A stretch of 64,000 nt of DNA from Oscillibacter sp. (GTDB taxonomy: Bacteria > Bacillota > Clostridia > Oscillospirales > Oscillospiraceae): assembly GCA_017446225.1 (NCBI GenBank), contig JAFSRH010000048.1, positions 1-64,000 on the forward strand, given 5' to 3'. Each line of letters starts with the position of its first letter. Position 1 is the stretch's first letter. The position numbers and the translations under genes were made by a program. Below the pieces are notes generated by a model. The model was not told the origin of the DNA, ran no database searches, and saw nothing but the letters and a program-made list of their open reading frames with translations. Positions 62,665 to 64,000 of this stretch are shown piece by piece.

Positions 62665-64000
62665 CTACCGTTTCCGGTGTCGGACAGAAACCACGCTTCC
62701 CGTCAGGACGAAAAGCGCCGCGACATTCGGAACGACCATCCACTGGTTGAAAAAGTCCGCCAGTTCCCAGACAAAATCCGTGGACGCCAGCGTACCCAGA
62801 AAAATAAACACCAGCGCGGCAAGCGTGTAAGCGGTGTTGGAATCGCGGCCGAAGAGGTAGATCATATTCATCCGGCCGAAAAGGTTCCAGTTCAGAATCG
62901 TGGAGAGCGCGAACACGAACAGGCACAGCGACACGAATACGCCTCCAAACCCGCCGCCGAATACCGTGCCGAAAGCGGCCTGCGTCAAATTGGCCTGACG
63001 AAGCGTTTCCAGCGCGGGTCCGGTGTAACCGTACTCCAACGGGCCGCCCTTTGTGTAGAGCGTGGAGACAATGACAAGCGCGTTGAGAGTCAGCACAACA
63101 AACGTATCTATAAACACGCCCGCCATCGCCGCCAAGCCCTGTTCATGCGGCCGCTCCACGTTCGCCTGTACGTGCGCGTGGACCGCGGAACCCATCCCGG
63201 CCTCGTTCGAGAAGAGGCCGCGTTTCGCGCCCTGACTGACGGCGGCTTTGAGCGCGGCCCCGTACCCGCCGCCGATAATGGCATGGGGCGTAAACGCGTA
63301 CTTGAAAATGATCCAGAGCGCGGAAGGCAGATAGGCGATTCTGGCAAGGAGAACGACCGCCCCGGCGAACAGAAACAACGCCGTCGCCGGAGGCATAAGA
63401 CGCTCTACAAAAGCCGCGATACGCCGGTAACCGCCCAGAAAGACCGCGCCGCAAAGTCCGGTCAGGAGCAGTCCCGTCAGCCACGCCGGGACGCCGAACG
63501 AGTACCGGAACGCGGCCCCGATCGCGTTGGACTGCGTCATGGGTCCGAAGAAGCCCAGCGCGAGAACCGCCGCCATCGCGAACACGCCGGAAAGGCGTTC
63601 GCCCCATTCCTCAGGGAACGCGGCGGCGATATAGTAGACGGGTCCGCCCTGATAGTGACGCTCCCGCGCTTTCGGACGCGTCCGCAAGGCAAGGACCGTT
63701 TCCGCGTAAGCGGTCGCCATGCCGAAAAAGGCAAGGACCCAGAGCCAAAAGACGGCTCCCGGTCCGCCGAAGAGAATCGCGCCCCCGGCCCCGACCAGAT
63801 TTCCGGCCCCGATTTGTCCGGCCAACGCCGTGGAGAGCGCCTGTACGGACGACATCCCGTGACTGTGGCGCGCCCCATGCCCGGAAAGGCCGCGGTACGC
63901 ACGCCGTACCGCCTCCCGGAAACAGCGGACTTGTACAAAATCCGTCTTGACGGAGTACCACACCCCGACCCCGACCGTCAGGAACAGCAATACGAAATCG
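62665..64000 (-). CDS. alanine/glycine:cation symporter (AGCS), 5' end outside window
   Basis: About 445 residues are visible, with the frame open to the window edge, so the N-terminus is missing (perhaps 15-25 residues). Multiple membrane segments include the family signature GAGNLVGAGGAILFGGPGAVFWLW (read in part), SNEAGMGSAVHAHVQ, and NWNLFGRMNMIYLFGR. AGCS proteins import alanine or glycine with Na+ or H+. The C-terminus ends in basic residues. The gene converges on the hybrid kinase gene. Confidence 0.92.
   Translation of the reverse strand, partial: DFVLLFLTVGVGVWYSVKTDFVQVRCFREAVRRAYRGLSGHGARHSHGMSSVQALSTALAGQIGAGNLVGAGGAILFGGPGAVFWLWVLAFFGMATAYAETVLALRTRPKARERHYQGGPVYYIAAAFPEEWGERLSGVFAMAAVLALGFFGPMTQSNAIGAAFRYSFGVPAWLTGLLLTGLCGAVFLGGYRRIAAFVERLMPPATALFLFAGAVVLLARIAYLPSALWIIFKYAFTPHAIIGGGYGAALKAAVSQGAKRGLFSNEAGMGSAVHAHVQANVERPHEQGLAAMAGVFIDTFVVLTLNALVIVSTLYTKGGPLEYGYTGPALETLRQANLTQAAFGTVFGGGFGGVFVSLCLFVFALSTILNWNLFGRMNMIYLFGRDSNTAYTLAALVFIFLGTLASTDFVWELADFFNQWMVVPNVAALFVLTGSVVSVRHRKR

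Overview
The window is a high-GC chromosome segment of an endospore-forming clostridium, most likely an Oscillospiraceae-type gut Firmicute. The evidence is the SCIFF ranthipeptide with its radical SAM maturase (a Clostridia hallmark), pro-sigma-E with its protease SpoIIGA, a GerA/SpoVAF-type germination protein, a CIRCE-controlled hrcA-grpE-dnaK-dnaJ operon, and consistent TTGACA-17-TATAAT promoters with GGAGG ribosome-binding sites. No rRNA, tRNA or CRISPR array was seen.

Layout. 0-4.2 kb: secreted beta-helix carbohydrate-binding protein, FUSC-type exporter (-), and an ECF folate transporter subunit behind a THF riboswitch. 4.3-10.5 kb: heat-shock operon, interrupted between dnaK and dnaJ by an IS605-type TnpB element. 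10.6-20 kb: RpiB-type isomerase, putative glycoside hydrolase, polar amino acid ABC transporter, aldose 1-epimerase, two G3E (CobW-like) GTPases, a Na+-dependent NSS transporter and a small membrane protein. 20-25 kb: SpoVAF-like protein converging on a minus-strand operon of rsmI, a TrmN6-like methylase, Hsp33, another methylase and a YerC/TrpR-like regulator. 25-30 kb: DUF3298 protein, a low-GC Vat-like acetyltransferase, SCIFF peptide and maturase, and a PLP decarboxylase. 30-33.6 kb: a peroxide-defence cluster (glutathione peroxidase, TSCPD protein, flavodoxin, OhrR-like regulator), type-4 uracil-DNA glycosylase, PAP2 phosphatase and a CadC-like metal sensor. 33.9-43.4 kb: NifS/NifU pair, then a long minus-strand run (HAD phosphatase, RmlA, small multidrug export protein, VanZ, GlmM, GlmU-like acetyltransferase, ZIP transporter, extracellular solute-binding lipoprotein, CBS protein). 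43.8-48.6 kb: glutamate dehydrogenase followed by a tandem array of terminator hairpins, NlpC/P60 hydrolase, small conserved protein, SigE and SpoIIGA. 48.8-57.4 kb: ComEC, HolA, RNase M5-like TOPRIM protein, DUF6514 protein, GlnRS, a thioredoxin reductase-like flavoprotein with thioredoxin, flavin reductase and a TetR regulator. 57.4-64 kb: HD-GYP phosphodiesterase, YjbQ protein, hybrid histidine kinase and an AGCS amino acid:cation symporter cut off by the window end.

Most genes are ordinary housekeeping loci. The points most worth a second look are: spoIIGA apparently starting at ACG; the 58-bp tandem terminator array after gdhA; a CobW-like GTPase fused to a YcgQ/TIGR03943-like domain; a TnpB element that leaves dnaJ without a Shine-Dalgarno sequence; an oxaloacetate-decarboxylase-like GGADGP motif grafted behind a lipobox; an identical 14-bp inverted repeat over two distant promoters; and a thioredoxin reductase lacking a normal NADPH site. 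All functional statements rest on reading motifs by eye; no database search was run.
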